From Eunapius fragilis (lineage: Eukaryota; Porifera; Demospongiae; Spongillida; Spongillidae), in NCBI GenBank assembly GCA_963681505.1, contig OY811990.1:4045165-4109164 (forward strand): a DNA stretch of 64,000 bases. The letters are read 5' to 3'. Position numbers and translations under genes: made by a program. Below, in pieces: positions 11,060 through 22,179 of this stretch (position 1 is the stretch's first letter; each line of letters begins with the position of its first letter). Under the pieces are notes generated by a model. The model was given only the letters and a program-made list of their open reading frames with translations. It was not told where the DNA came from and did no database searches.

Positions 11060-11222
11060 TTATGTAGAGCATGTGTCCAGGCAGGATTTCTCTGTGGTAA
11101 ACCTGTTGTCATTGCTAAGGCAACCTCCATACATGAATACATCACACTGCGATGTGGTAGGGTTGTAAGTGAACATTCTGATCTCAACACTGCATGGACC
11201 AGGGTCCTGTTTCAGATGGCAG

Positions 11223-11224
<2 letters not shown>
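11060..11224 (-). CDS. Kunitz/BPTI domain, last exon of - strand gene (unit 1)
   Basis: The exon encodes one Kunitz domain with all six cysteines (FCHLKQDPGPC, SQCDVF, GGC, KSCLDTC) and ends CST then TAA (complement at 11060-11062). Kunitz domains inhibit serine proteases; the P1-like position follows PGPC. The splice acceptor is the AG at the end of a (CA)n tract (11225-11300), so a microsatellite abuts the exon. Upstream on this strand is the TIL-B exon at 11349-11596. The complete gene in unit 5 shows the order TIL, Ig, TIL, Kunitz. Confidence 0.75.
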
Positions 11225-11284
<60 letters not shown>

Positions 11285-11300
11285 TGTGTGTGTGTGTGTG
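11225..11300. repeat. (TG)n microsatellite at the Kunitz splice acceptor
   Basis: About 28 TG dinucleotides, then a TAG interruption and about 9 more. On the - strand this is (CA)n followed directly by the AG acceptor of the Kunitz exon. Equivalent tracts lie at 22120-22172, 38519-38587, 54621-54708 and 62174-62231. Confidence 0.95.
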
Positions 11301-11348
11301 ATAAAAGTATTCACAGCCCGTCAATGGAGACATGTGTATGTCACTTAC

Positions 11349-11596
11349 GAGGTTGTGCTAGCAGCACCAGTGGTGAGGAGTTGGAGTCCCTGCACTTCTC
11401 AGGGTGCACACACTGCCCACCATCCTCCACTAGCCCATAGGGGCAGAAGCACCCAGCCACACACACCTCTATGCAGGCCAAGGCTTTGCCCACAAAGGTG
11501 GGGGGGCAGGCACTGCCAAACCCCTTGAAGACCCTCCCCGGGGGGCAGCTTGGTGGAGGGATGGTAGGAGGGTTGGGGGTGGTGGAGGTGGGTTTG
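11349..11596 (-). pseudogene. TIL-B exon (trypsin-inhibitor-like), unit 1, cysteines lost
   Basis: The exon has a donor (GTAAGT, complement of 11343-11348) and an acceptor (CTCCCAG) and codes for a Pro-rich linker followed by a TIL domain. Compared with the intact exon at 54761-55015, KECGSACPPTCVGK has become KGFGSACPPTFVGK, so two of the ten cysteines are Phe. The frame is 248 nt rather than 255, which breaks the 1-1 phase. It is probably decayed. Confidence 0.6.
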
Positions 11597-11679
11597 CTGG
11601 GAGGTAGGTGTTATGTTGTGAGTAGTATCTGGTGGGGTGTGGCTTGGTCAATCCACGCCCCTTTGTAAATGTCCTACAT

Positions 11680-11960
11680 TGTGACAACTCCAGCTGAACT
11701 CCTACACATAACGGAAAACAGAGAAGATATCAATATTAGTAAACAATCACAACACACAAACTAACAATGGAGGTAGCAACAGGTTCACACGCTAAAGAGG
11801 GACAGCTACCAGTGCTGTTGTTGCAGGTCCACAGAGAGTCAGAGAGAGATGTCTGGAGAGTTCTTTTATAGTAGCAAGCATTCCAACTGTGCATGTCCCT
11901 TGTACCCTGAACTTCTAGAAGCTTCTACATGTGACACCTACAAGTCATATTGTACTAACA
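11680..11960 (-). mobile_element. LTR-like insertion with TATA box, copy 1
   Basis: This 281-bp segment is also present at 38984-39267 but absent from the same place in units 3 and 5 (22325 and 55091). Read on the - strand it starts TGTTAGTACAATATG, has a TATAAAAG about 90 bp in and ends GTTGTCACA, so it looks like a solo LTR (TG...CA). I could not find a clean 5-bp target duplication. The extra DNA may extend a few bases on each side. Confidence 0.35.
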
Positions 11961-11999
11961 CATCAGTCAATTACTACATACATCATCAGAATTGTTTGG

Positions 12000-12306
12000 C
12001 CTAACATTCAGGTCAGTTACAGAAGTTGCCCATAGACCTATCTCACAGGGAGAGTGGGTGAGTGGTACAGCCATCACCATGGGGGAGGGAGGGGTCCATA
12101 GGGTGAGTGTTACAGCCATCACCATGGGGGAGCGAGGGGTCCATAGGGTACCATGGCTTCTCTCTATGCTAATGCTCAGGTAAGAAACACAGACACCATT
12201 ATCACTTTGGAGGCTTGTAGTAAATGAGGAAGTCCTGCTGACCTGGATGGTCTGATTGGTCCACAATGTGCCAGTCACCCTCACTGGTCTCCACACCACT
12301 ACCCAT
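12000..12306. other. Unit flank with inverted 45-bp minisatellite
   Basis: 12057-12146 holds two units of the same 45-bp repeat seen at 3046-3243, but on the other strand. The stretch 12250-12306 (CAGTCACCCTCACTGGTCTC to CCCATGGGG) is the left border of the 23-bp satellite and is shared with the borders at 2035-2071 and 57100-57136. The - strand of 12190-12330 is open and could be an old exon, but no family is recognised. Confidence 0.45.
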
Positions 12307-13315
12307 GGGGACATGAGGGGGCTAGCCAATGATACATGAGGGGGCTAGCCAATGATACATGAGGGGGCTAGCTGATGATACATGAGGGGGCTAGCCAATG
12401 ATACATGAGGGGGCCTAGCCAATGATACATGAGGGGGCTAGCCAATGATACATAAGGGGGCTAGCCAATGATACATGAGGGGGCTAGCCAATGATACATG
12501 AGGGGGCTAGCCAATGATACATGAGGGGGCTAGCCAATGATACATGAGGGGGCTAGCCAATGATACATGAGGGGACTAGCCAATGATACATGAGGGGGCT
12601 AGCCAATGATGCATGAGGGGGCTAGCCAATGATACATGAGGGGGCTAGCCAATGATACATGAGGGGGCTAGCCAATGATACATGAGGGGGCTAGCCAATG
12701 ATACATGAGGGGGCTAGCCAATGATACATGAGGGGGCTAGCTAATGATACATGAGGGGGCTAGCCAATGATACATAGGGGGCCTAGCCAATGATACATGA
12801 GGGGGCTAGCCAATGATACATGAGGGGGCTAGCCAATGATACATGAGGGGGCTAGCCAATGATACATGAGGGGGCTAGCCAATGATACATGAGGGGGCTA
12901 GCCAATGATACATGAGGGGGCTAGCCAATGATACATGAGGGGGCTAGCCAATGATACATGAGGGGGCTAGCCAATGATACATGAGGGGGCTAGCCAATGA
13001 TACATGAGGGGGCTAGCCAATGATACATGAGGGGGCTAGCCAATGATACATGAGGGAGCTAGCCAATGATACATGAGGGGACTAGCCAATGATACATGAG
13101 GGGGCTAGCCAATGATACATGAGGGGGCTAGCCAATGATACATGAGGGAGCTAGCCAATGATACATGAGGGGGCTAGCCAATGATACATGAGGGGACTAG
13201 CCAATGATACATGAGGGGACTAGCCAATGATACATGAGGGGGCTAGCCAATGATACATGATTGGACTAGCCAATGATACATGAGGGGGCTAGCCAATGAT
13301 ACATGAGGGGGCTAG
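12307..13315. repeat. 23-bp satellite array B (about 44 units)
   Basis: The same 23-bp repeat as array A, with the longest run and highest uniformity of the three arrays; most units are identical. Occasional variants are GGGGACTAGCC, GGGAGCTAGCC and a TGATTGGACTAG near 13258. Confidence 0.95.
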
Positions 13316-13660
13316 CTGAGGCATAAGGATATGAAGTCACTGGTACTGTTACCCACAGTTACCCAACATGGAGTGTGATTGGTCAGGATACCATACAGAT
13401 GAATGACCATCACCACATGCACCTTCACTCACTCCTCAAAGCCAAGTCACAGCTGTACCAAATGACCACAATGGCTGCTGCTGGTTCACTTATGGCTGAG
13501 GGCTTGGGGGTAAGGCATACACAGAAGAATGGCCCACCACCTGGTCTGCCATCTTTAACCATGGCAACACCTCCAACATCACCTCAACCAATGGTAGAGA
13601 TATTTCCAATCTGCTATCATAGGCACAACTCTGTTTGCTTTTATAGAAGCACAGAGAGAC
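13316..13660 (+). other. Recurring unit block 2 (MYDHHH frame)
   Basis: This matches the blocks at 2831, 22480 and 40540. The + strand frame continues through MAAAGSLMAEGLG and PTSPQPM. A possible donor (GTAGAG) follows CCAATG. The frame is kept in copies 2 and 4, which favours a former exon, but no family is recognised and the - strand is also open. Confidence 0.4.
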
Positions 13661-13750
13661 ATTGAAACCATGAAGACAAAGGACATCTTATGAGGAGACA
13701 CTAACACACACATGCATACATAACAAAACCAACCACCACTAGCCTCATAC

Positions 13751-13902
13751 TGTTACGGGCCACCTACGCGATGACTGACACACTCGAGAGGAATATGACC
13801 CTAAGTTTCATTCAAAGGTCATCCCACATCACTATGCATGCACACATAGATTTGCATACACATGAATAGGCCGGCTGACCTAGAGGTCAGGCCGCCGTAA
13901 CA
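13751..13902 (-). mobile_element. LTR of a Gmr1-like gypsy element, copy A
   Basis: A 152-bp segment begins TGTTACGGGCC and ends GCCGTAACA, so its ends are short inverted repeats (TGTTACGG/CCGTAACA) of TG...CA type. A matching one lies at 40927-41076. It sits just beyond the RNase H end of a - strand gypsy pol, so it is the 3' LTR. No partner 5' LTR is seen near 17 kb. Confidence 0.6.
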
Positions 13903-14065
13903 ATAGGAGCCGCACTGCATACAGGTAATTGAGTCCCCAGTCCATCACATCCCCTCACCCTTCTTCTCAACAAAATCTAATTTGTCCTAGACCTGGACAG
14001 GGAATCGGCATTTCCATTTTCCTTTCCAGGCCGGTGTTGCACTTGGAATTGGAAGGGCTGTAGAG

Positions 14066-16961
14066 CTAGACTCCATCTTGAGAGCTTGGCTCACGTAGCT
14101 TGTCGAGCCACTCGAGTGCTCTATGATCAGTTTGTGTCACAAAAGGTCTGCCCAGGAGGTATACCCTAAACACCTGCGTGGACAGCTTTGTGGCCAAGCA
14201 CTCATTCTCAACTGTAGTGTATCTCTGCTCTCTTGGGAGGAGTTTCTTACTGTAATAGGCGACTGGGTGGTCTGACCCTGTGTCGTCTATTTGGCTCAGA
14301 ACTGCACCAACACCAAACTCAGATGCATCCGTTTGCAAAGATAAACTCTTTCACAAGGTCTGGACTCCGTTATACCGGGTTAGCACACAGCAAGGCTTTC
14401 AACCTCTGGAACGCTTCTTTGCACTCCTGGGTCCACACAACTTTGTTAAGGATACATTTCCTGAGTAGGTTAGTGAGAGGTGTAGCAAGACTGGCATAGT
14501 AGGGAATAAACTTTCGATAGTAGCCTGTTAGGCCAAGGAAACACTGCATTTGAGTTTTGGTGGTTGGGGTAGGAAAGGATTCCACACTTTGAAGCTTACT
14601 CCTCTCTGGTTGTATCACTCCATTGCCCACTACATACCCTAGGCAAACACACTTGTCCATGCCAAACTGGCAATTTTTGGGTTTGGTCGTGAGACCTGCT
14701 TCCCGTAGACGTTGTAACACTGTTCTCACATGCTGTAAGTGGTTATCCCAAGAGTCACTGTGGATTGCCAGGTCGTCTATGTAAGCCGCTGAGAAACCTT
14801 GTAGACCTTCCAGTACTGTGTCCATCAAACGTTGTAATGTTGCTGGACAACCTGTCAGGCCAAAGGGCATCACTCGAAATTGATACAAGCCAAAGAGCAT
14901 AGTGAGTGACGTCAAGTGTCTGGCTCCTTCTGCCATTGGCACCTGCCAGTAACCTCGAGAGAGATCCAATGTTGTGATAAACTTGGCTTTGCCTAGTCCA
15001 TCGATGAGATCCTCAATTCTGGGCATGGGGTAGCCATCCGACAAAGAAGCAGCATTCAGCCTCCTGTACTCCACACACACATACACATGGTACTGTCCTT
15101 TTTGTTCACAAGGACAATGGGAGCAGTCCATTCACTCCTTGATGGTTCGATAATACCTGCTACCTGTATATCATCGATTTCCTTCCTCACCAATTCACAG
15201 TAGGCATGTTGAAGTCTGTAAAGAGCGAGCCTGATGGGTTTGGAATCTGTAGGCCTGACATTGTGTTCTGCCATGGTTGTGCGTCCTGGTGCACTGTTCA
15301 TGACATCTCGGAACTCGTGTAGCAGTCCCAGCAGTTGTTCCAATTGTGCCACTGCTACCCATTCTGGATTCACCGACCTCCCCTCCTCTCCATTCAGGGA
15401 TATCTTCCTCTTCAGCCTCTTCCTCCACACCTCCTGCTGAGAAATATGCTCTGATATGAACTGGTGTACATGTAGAAGTTGATAAATCTCAAACAATAGC
15501 TGGGACATAAAGTTGCTGTCTTGGTCTGTGAGGATTTTTTCAGGTATCCCCACCCTCGCAAAGATTTGCACCAGTTCCTCGGCAATGCACTCTGCGTCTA
15601 TGGCTTTCACTGCCACCACTTCTGAATATCTCATGGCATAGTCACACAGCACTAGGATGTACCTCTTCCCAGAAGTCGTCCTCGGCAATGGTACAACGAT
15701 ATCCAATGCCACCCTTCGAAATGGTTCTGTGACAATTGGAAGTGGGATGACAGGGCCCAAGTCACCCTATCCTTTGAAGACTTTTGACACTTTCGGCAAC
15801 ACCTACAAAATTCTTCCACGTCTTTGTACAGAGTCGGCCAGTAGAACCTTTGAGTGATCTGTTTGGCAGTTTTGTGCTTCCCCAAATGTCTAGCCATCGG
15901 CACCTCATGTGCCAACTGTAACACGGCCTTCCGGCATTTAGTGGGTATAACCGAGTTGATCCACTGCATACTCTGGTCCACGATCCTGGGGGATCCATCT
16001 CCGATACAACAGACCTTTGTCTAAGGAGTAGTGTGTATTGCTGCTGTCTGTTCCTGTGGTTATCAGGCTCTACTGAGAAGGATCTGAATTAAGCAACTGC
16101 TTCAATTCACCAGCAGACATGTCCAATGGGCCACCACTTAGACACTTGGCTTCTAAGGATCCACGTAAGTTTATGACTTGCCCGACCTCCAGCAAACAGA
16201 TCGTTATCCATGTTGTAGAGATAGGTTCAGAGCTCTGCTGCCCCACAACCTTCTCTTCACAGAGAGGTAACCTCCTTTTGTCGGCAAAGCTCCTCTTCTT
16301 GCTACCTAGTGCCAGCTCTCATCACCACCATCATCGCTCCATGTCTACCATTCTCTCCAAACGTTGGTGATTTAACTGCTACACTAGCAGTCTTCCAAGT
16401 TTAGGGACTTCGGTCCCTAACAAATCGGATACTGGCAGACACTGCTGCTTTTACCGACACTGGGACACCATCAACCTCCAGTTTAAGGTCAGCGACATAT
16501 ATGGTAAAGCAGTGTCCCCATGATCACAATGAATTGTAGCAACCTCTCCAGATCACACCTTGCGTTCTGGAACCAGTTTGTGATGGACAAGGGTCTTTGA
16601 ACATCCCATATCCAAAAGGATGTCTTTGACGTACTTCCCTTCTACCCCACCGCTCCTTTCCAACGTTGAGTCATGTGCATCCTCAGCCCGCAGTACAATG
16701 CCTTGTTTGAACACCTCGACGTGATGTGGCCACGATTGTTGCAGTTGTAACATGTCACGTGTGAATCTTCACTCCTCCATCTCTGCCCTTGTTTACGGCT
16801 GTCCTTGTTGCTCTTCCTTTCACTGGTTGAACCTCATCTGGGGTTGGTGTACTTGACTTTCCCGTGATGGGTCTGGTACGTAGATGTGATGTGGGCATGG
16901 AGACACTTGTAAATAATCCTTTAAACAAAAGGTTCACCTTTAATATAAAAGACATCATCAT
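14066..16961 (-). pseudogene. Gypsy-like retrotransposon with integrase before RT (Gmr1-like), copy A
   Basis: Read on the - strand the order is: gag with a CCHC knuckle (about 16690-16760), protease (about 16610-16650, where the catalytic DTG is DMG), integrase zinc finger (15980-15850, H/H/C/C), integrase core (15760-15460), reverse transcriptase (about 15400-14370, with AAYIDDLAIHS) and RNase H (14338-14066, QTDASEFGVGAVLSQ). Integrase and the start of RT lie in one uninterrupted frame (15760-15056), so INT precedes RT. That order is known for Gmr1-type gypsy elements, whereas ordinary gypsy elements have RT-RH-INT. The integrase lacks its third acidic residue through an internal deletion, and there are several frameshifts. 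The copy is dead. Confidence 0.8.
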
Positions 16962-17065
16962 TAAACTAGTATTAAAAGGAGTAGATATATTGATAGGGGT
17001 AAGGGGTCTGCAGTGGTGTTCTGTTGTACAAGTGGTCAGTTCCTTTGTTCCTTTGTACCTTCAGA
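16865..17065. other. Gag relic joined to TRIM B-box relic (unit 2 upstream)
   Basis: 16865-16945 is part of the gypsy gag frame on the - strand (GGGTCTGGTACGTAGATGTG and beyond). It is followed by about 80 bp (16985-17065) that match TRIM exon 2 across B-box 1 (GGTCTGCAGTGGTGTTCTGT). The same pair occurs at 22933-23095, 34505-34690, 42235-42425 and, with only the TRIM part, 57965-58045. It is a fossil of an older truncated TRIM copy carried along in each duplication. Confidence 0.7.
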
Positions 17066-17347
17066 GTACCACTAGAGAAGTAACAGTCCAGGTGAGACCA
17101 AGACATGGAGTCACACGCAGTACATTGTATGTCTACTTTATATAGAATTTTTAGACCTGCTTAATCAGGTACTAATTTTACCTGCCATCATGATTAACTT
17201 GATACAGAATCCTTGGGTTGAATGGCTTATAATTATTTGTAACGTGCACAATCATATTATTACATACCTTCTCCACAGCCTCATTCTTGATCTACACTGA
17301 CACATCTGCACACGACTTCATACGTTATCAGTATACTAACATGCTAG

Positions 17348-17419
17348 TCTCGTCCCCAGACCAATGTTACGCAGCAGTGGATGCTGTTCGCGTAGCGCCA
17401 TCCGGTGCTGCGTAACATG
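17348..17419. mobile_element. Small MITE, truncated copy
   Basis: This matches the complete element at 42688-42789: CGTCCCCAGACCAATGTTAC, then GGATGCTGTTCGCGTAGCG, then the start of the right arm TGCTGCGTAACATG. The last bases of the right arm are missing. It is in the same position within the upstream flank as the full copy. Confidence 0.6.
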
Positions 17420-17434
17420 TTTTCGTTAGTTCCC

Positions 17435-17441
17435 TATATAA
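17435..17441 (+). promoter_or_regulatory. TATA box of TRIM copy 2
   Basis: TATATAA lies about 47 bp before the ATG at 17488, in the same relative place as in copy 1. The surrounding sequence (CCCTATATAACATTTTAAAA) is of the type also found in the detached promoter at 42.94 kb, not the CCAGTATATAAA type of copies 1, 3 and 4. Confidence 0.5.
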
Positions 17442-17487
17442 CATTTTAAAAACTCATCTGTGAATTTACCCGCGAAGTTCTTTAGTG

Positions 17488-19975
17488 ATGTCAACCCAAG
17501 TACAACACAACAGCATGTTACATGTACAGCGACCAACGTGTGGGCTGTGCCAAAACGATCTCGATCCTGGTGAACCACTTTGTGACGAGTGTGGAGCGAA
17601 CGAAAAATCGGGCCGAGTGACGTTGAAATCGTCCAAACACGATGACATGTGTAGTAGCAGGTAAAGCACGAACACACATACACCGGCCGCGGGTTTTTAT
17701 TATTAAATTAGTACGCTACTTAAACACATAGCACGCTCCCAGGGCGATCAGCATATGTGTACATGTATTGCCTAGGCAGTAGATCTTTCTCAAACGTCCA
17801 TTATTCTTCCACAGGTCTGGGCTCTTCCCTCCACACACCATTTGTCAGCTGTGCTCTAAGCCCTACACAGACCCTAGGATCCTTCCATGTCTACACTCTT
17901 TCTGTGGGCAGTGTCTGCATTTGAGGATAGAGAGGTCTGGGGACAAGCAGAAGATGGAGTGTCCTACCTGTCAGAGAAGTATCACCATTCCAGAGGGTGG
18001 AGTCAATGCTATACCTCAGAACCTCCATCTTGGCTTTGAGGTAGAGGTGGCTGGGTACATGTCCAAGATTGGCAGTGGTAGTGAAAAGTCATGTGATGCT
18101 TGTATTGATGGGGGCAAGGGGCCTGAAGTGGTGTTCTGTTGTACATGTGGTCAGTTCCTCTGCACCTTCTGTCATGAGCACCACAAACGCAATAAGATAC
18201 TCCATCATCACCAGATGGTAGGTTTAGACCAGGAGTCTGTCAGACTACTTCCATCCATCATGACATCAACTGAACAACATCATCATGAAAAAAAAATCTA
18301 TAGTGAGACCTGCCAGTGTCTGGTCAACAGAGACTGTGCCCCAGTTATTCATAACCAACACAAGTTTGCTGACATTTGTAATATTGCAAAGGTCCGCAGA
18401 GATGAAATGAGAGAAGCACTTGTGTGTGCACAAGAAATGGCCTCTAAGCTGACCAATGCCATTGGTGACAAAGACAAGATGGCAGAACAGGTTGAGACTT
18501 CCAGACAGAATGCCACACTGCTCATAAATCAAGCCTTTGAACAGTTCCACCAAGCCATAGAGGAAAGGAAGAAGACACTGTTGTCAGAGATGGGGGCCTT
18601 TTCACTTTCCAAGACAACAGCTATGTCCCTCCAGAAGGAACAGTTAGTGAAGATACAAGATGAGATTGGTCGCTACACTGAGATGACCTCCCACATCCTC
18701 CAGACCCATACAGACCATGAGGTGGTAGCTCTTGGAGATCTGCTACCCACTGAACTGAAGGCCACCCTGAAGAAGGTTGGGGGGGTCTCCCTCTCTACCA
18801 GTGACATACATGTGACCATACAAACTGATTCTCTGATGAGGGAACTCTCCATATTTGGTCATGTAATGGCCTCACCTACATCTCCATCACAAAGCACATG
18901 GTCTTCTAAGTCAGCAGCCAGGATGGACATGGTGTATAGTGTAAAAGTGGAGACCAAAAGCTCAGAGGGAGAGAGGTACCCATATGGTGGTCTGCAGGTG
19001 AAGGCTGAGCTGAGGCCCAAGTCACATGATGGAGCAGTTGTCCCAGGAAAGGTGGAGGACCATGGAGATGGTACCTACACCATCACCCTCACCCCTCAGG
19101 CTGCTGGTCCTCACCAGCTCCTTATCACAATGGATGGTGAACATGTACAGGGCAGTCCTCATGACCTTGATGTGAGGCCTAGCTACAGCACCTTATGTAA
19201 CCCCCAGCAAGTTATCAGTTGTAGTGGTGGTTCGAAAGGAATAGCCATCCATGACAGTGGAGACATCTATGTAGCCTGTGGTGATAACAGTATTCATGTG
19301 TATGACCAAGGTGGTCATGAGAAGAGAACCATAGGTAGTGGTGGGAGTGGTGACGGTCAATTCATTGGACCACATGGTATATCCATCAAGGGAGATGTGA
19401 TGTATGTTGCTGACTATGGCAATGATCGCATTCAGAAGCTGACAACAGGAGGACAGTTCCTACAAAAGTTTGGCCAACATGGATCAGGTCAGGGACAGTT
19501 TGATGGACCAAGATCAGTTATTGTTGACCAAAGAGATAGGATGATTGTTGCTGATAGTGGCAATGACAGGGTAGTAGTATTGGATCAAAATGGCAGCTGG
19601 CTATTGACCATAAATGGTAATGTCTCTGGTGCTCAGAGTTTTAAGAATCCACGGGGTCTTGCCTTGGACCTTCAAGGGAACATCCATGTTGCAACCTTTG
19701 GTTCTAACACCATCAAAGTCTTCACACCAGAGGGGACCTATGTCAGATCATATGGAGATGTAAAGGGTCCATCTGGAATAGCAATTGATGAAGAAGGTTG
19801 CAGCCTTGTCTGTGAGCACAGAGGCAATTATCTCTCCATCTTTGATCCTCAGAGAAACAAGATCCACACAGTTGACAATCTCAGTGTACCCTGTGATGTT
19901 GCTCTGGATCCTATAAGTGGTAGTCTGTATGTAGCCAACTATGGTGCTAAGACTGTATTGAAATATTCTATGTAA
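17488..19975 (+). CDS. TRIM-NHL protein, copy 2 (two exons, intact)
   Basis: Exon 1 is 17488-17660 and exon 2 is 17815-19975 (intron 154 bp, same phase as copy 1), giving 777 residues. The CxxC cluster, RING, both B-boxes (Cys kept in B-box 2), coiled coil, filamin repeat and six NHL blades are all present. CLHM of the RING region reads CLHL here, which confirms that the true start is in exon 1. At the NHL face this copy is distinctive: GSKGI in blade 1, DGPRS in blade 3, FKNPR in blade 4 and VPCDV in blade 6. It ends KYSM, where the other copies have KYSV. Confidence 0.9.
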
Positions 19976-20059
19976 TGATGATGTAGTGTTAATACATAAG
20001 ACCATTTTAAAGGTGTTGGGATGCATGGATGGGAACGAATGTTGCTATGGCAACAGGAG

Positions 20060-20561
20060 GGTTTTATCATGAAGAGGCTGTCACAGGTGAGATGCCAACC
20101 AAGTCCCCAGACCTACAGGTTCTGCTACAAATGACTTTGTAACTAACAATTGTCCCTGCAGAAGATAGCTCCGCCCAATACCAGGGTCCAGGCAGTCCAC
20201 CACAAAGAGGGGTGCGGCCTGGCCAAGCACATGTTCCTCTCCATGTTAGCGCCAGAGACAATTCCAGTCCCCAGTCCTACTTTAGGGGGCTAGCCAATGG
20301 GGAGCCAAGCGGTCCAGTCCCAGTACCTGCCCGAGGTCCAGTACAGCTGTCCTCCTCCCCATTCCCACAGCCCCCCCCCCCCCCCTCCCCCCACAAAGTG
20401 CTGCTCCCCAAGAGAGCGGTGGTAAGGACGTGACCCTCATGATCCTGTACCAGAAGTTTGGCTTCAAGGCTGAGAGCTACTGCCTGGACTTCTATGAGAA
20501 GTACTTTCCACCCAACCACCACCTGTCTAAGTATGACTATCACATGAGGTTAAGGAAGTAA
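20060..20561 (+). pseudogene. Unrecognised + strand gene, unit 2 remnant
   Basis: After a CCCTGCAG acceptor (20153-20160) the frame reads KIAPPNTRVQAVHHKEGCGL and then shortens compared with copy 4 (LAPETIPVPSP). After a CCCACAG near 20369 a proline run leads without a stop through ESGGKDVTLMILYQKFGF to AESYCLDFYEK and MRLRK, TAA at 20559-20561. This copy shows the final exon best. Function unknown. A GTTGCTATGGCAAC palindrome precedes it (20041-20054). Confidence 0.5.
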
Positions 20562-20651
20562 TCATATGCTCACATCAGTAAATCATCTCAGTAAACCAAT
20601 GGTGCTGTAGTTTGTTACTTGCAGCTACATAAGTCTTGTTTGGGTGTGCTT

Positions 20652-20800
20652 TTATGTAGAGCACGTGTCCAGGCAGGATTTCTCTGTGGTAAACCTGTTG
20701 TCGTTGCCTAGGCAACCTCCATACATGAGCACATCACACTGCGATGTGGTAGGGTTGTAAGTGAACATTCTGATCTCATCATTGCATGGACCAGGGTCCT
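20652..20800 (-). pseudogene. Kunitz exon, unit 2, 5' end lost
   Basis: The - strand reads DPGPCNDEIRMFTYNPTTSQ to KSCLDTCST and a stop, with five Kunitz cysteines. The first cysteine and the (CA)n acceptor are gone; the sequence before DPGPC is unrelated. A complete second Kunitz exon lies at 21954-22120 in this unit. Confidence 0.6.
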
Positions 20801-20829
20801 GTCTCAGAGCTCAGAATGCAGAGCTGTGT

Positions 20830-21130
20830 TGTGTGACACTTTCATAGCCCGTCAATGGAGGCATGTGTATGTCACTTTGACAATGTTTGATTTGGCCACG
20901 ATCCAAGAATAAACATGCCAGGTTTTAAAGTAATCAGTAAAGAATGAAGTTACATCTGCCCATGAATATTATACGACTGAACAAACGTTCTTTTTAAAAT
21001 AGAGTCATGTACACACACGCACAATTATATATGTTATACACACACATGGCTATAATTCTTCAAACATAGCATGCACACACCCTCAGAACCCCCCACCTCC
21101 CCCACCTCCCCCACATGCACATACACAGGG
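20830..21130. other. Unit 2 spacer without recognised gene
   Basis: About 300 bp that contain short AC-rich and C-rich stretches (21008-21020, 21085-21115) but no open frame with a recognisable match. It replaces the TIL-B exon present at this place in other units. Confidence 0.5.
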
Positions 21131-21192
21131 CACTGTGACACATGAGGGGGCAAGCCGGGGGTATAGCCAATGGTACATTAGGGGGCTAGCCA

Positions 21193-21545
21193 ATGAAATT
21201 GGGTATGGATGTACTGGGCACCACGAGTTGTATGGTGTCAACAGCTGGTATGGGGAGCTCTTGCATGTTTCTGATCACTGCTCTTGGGTTGATGAGCTGT
21301 GTGTACCAATGGATGCTTCCTTCAGGGCTTTGTTCAACCAGTGGAGAGCAGTCATTTGGTATAGCACACCTCACATCTGAAGGACACCTGGAGGGAAATG
21401 GGTATGGATGTACTGGGCACCACCAGTTGTATGGTGTCAACAGCTGGTATGGGGAGCTCTTGCATGTTTCTGATCACTGCTCTTGGGTTCATGAGCTGTG
21501 TGTACCAATGGATGCTTCCTTCAGGGCTTATTTCAACCAGTGAGA
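21193..21545 (-). pseudogene. Ig-domain exon, two tandem partial copies (unit 2)
   Basis: The segment around ACTGGGCACCACNAGTTGTA occurs twice about 200 bp apart (21214 and 21416), each encoding on the - strand SIHWYTQLINPRAVIRNMQE and VDTIQLVVPSTSIP of the Ig domain seen complete at 55349-55645. Both lack the full exon borders, so the tandem copy is a local duplication of a broken exon. Confidence 0.65.
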
Positions 21546-21577
21546 ACACAGTACACAATTGTCATTTCCCCTGTCAC

Positions 21578-21865
21578 CTACACCCTCCCACACCCTAACC
21601 ATGATTTCATATGAAGAATCAGAGGCATAGTTGGTTGCCATGGTGATGGTAGGTCTAGGAGGAGGGGGAGGGTGGAGATGGTGCAGTTGGATGCCATGAT
21701 GCAGTCTCTGTTATACTCCACCATGTTGGGGGGACAGAAGTATCCCTGTATCCCTGTAAGCATTGTTGGCACATGTTGGTCGACAGACTGGGCCACACTC
21801 AGTGTAGAACTTCCCTTCAGGGCACACTGGAGGAGAGACCAGACCACATCATGATGGCCATACAC
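21578..21865 (-). pseudogene. TIL-A exon, unit 2, internally deleted
   Basis: The - strand keeps GKFYTECGPVCRPTCAN and NMVEYNRDCIMASNC, but the middle of the TIL domain has been replaced (the GCPTQCVQGC part is missing) and the frame is shifted. It shows the ancestral GAG codon at the place where the unit 5 copy has TAG. Confidence 0.55.
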
Positions 21866-21953
21866 AATAATAAAAAAATGGCGTTACATTCAAAGGAACC
21901 TTACTTTGAAAAGCTATCCTTTATTAACAAGTTAATCAAGATTTGGTGTGCTT

Positions 21954-22120
21954 TTATGTAGAGCACGTGTCCAGGCAGGATTTCTCTGTGGTAAACCTGT
22001 TGTCGTTGCCTAGGCAACCTCCATACATGAATACATCACACTGGGATGTGGTAGGGTTGTAAGTGAACATTCTGATCTCATCACTGCATGGACCAGGGTC
22101 CTGTTTCAGCTGGCAGAACT
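21954..22120 (-). CDS. Kunitz exon, unit 2, complete second copy
   Basis: Complete Kunitz exon with six cysteines (EFCQLKQDPGPC at the start, KSCLDTCST and stop at the end). It is bounded by a (CA)n-AG acceptor on the high side. The exon contains GTTGCCTAGGCAAC (about 22004-22017), a perfect X-box-like palindrome that codes for part of GGCLGNDN. It is followed upstream by a truncated TIL-B exon (22180-22255), so the gene as a whole is broken in this unit. Confidence 0.6.
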
Positions 22121-22121
22121 C

Positions 22122-22152
<31 letters not shown>

Positions 22153-22179
22153 GAGTATGTGTGTGTGTGTATGTATGGA

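Noticed and set aside
14066-16961. Two unrelated gypsy fragments joined by chance, giving a false integrase-before-RT order
   Set aside because: A single open frame crosses the junction and RNase H and LTR follow in proper order, so a natural INT-RT order is more likely. It is not fully excluded and a refuting test is given in the findings.
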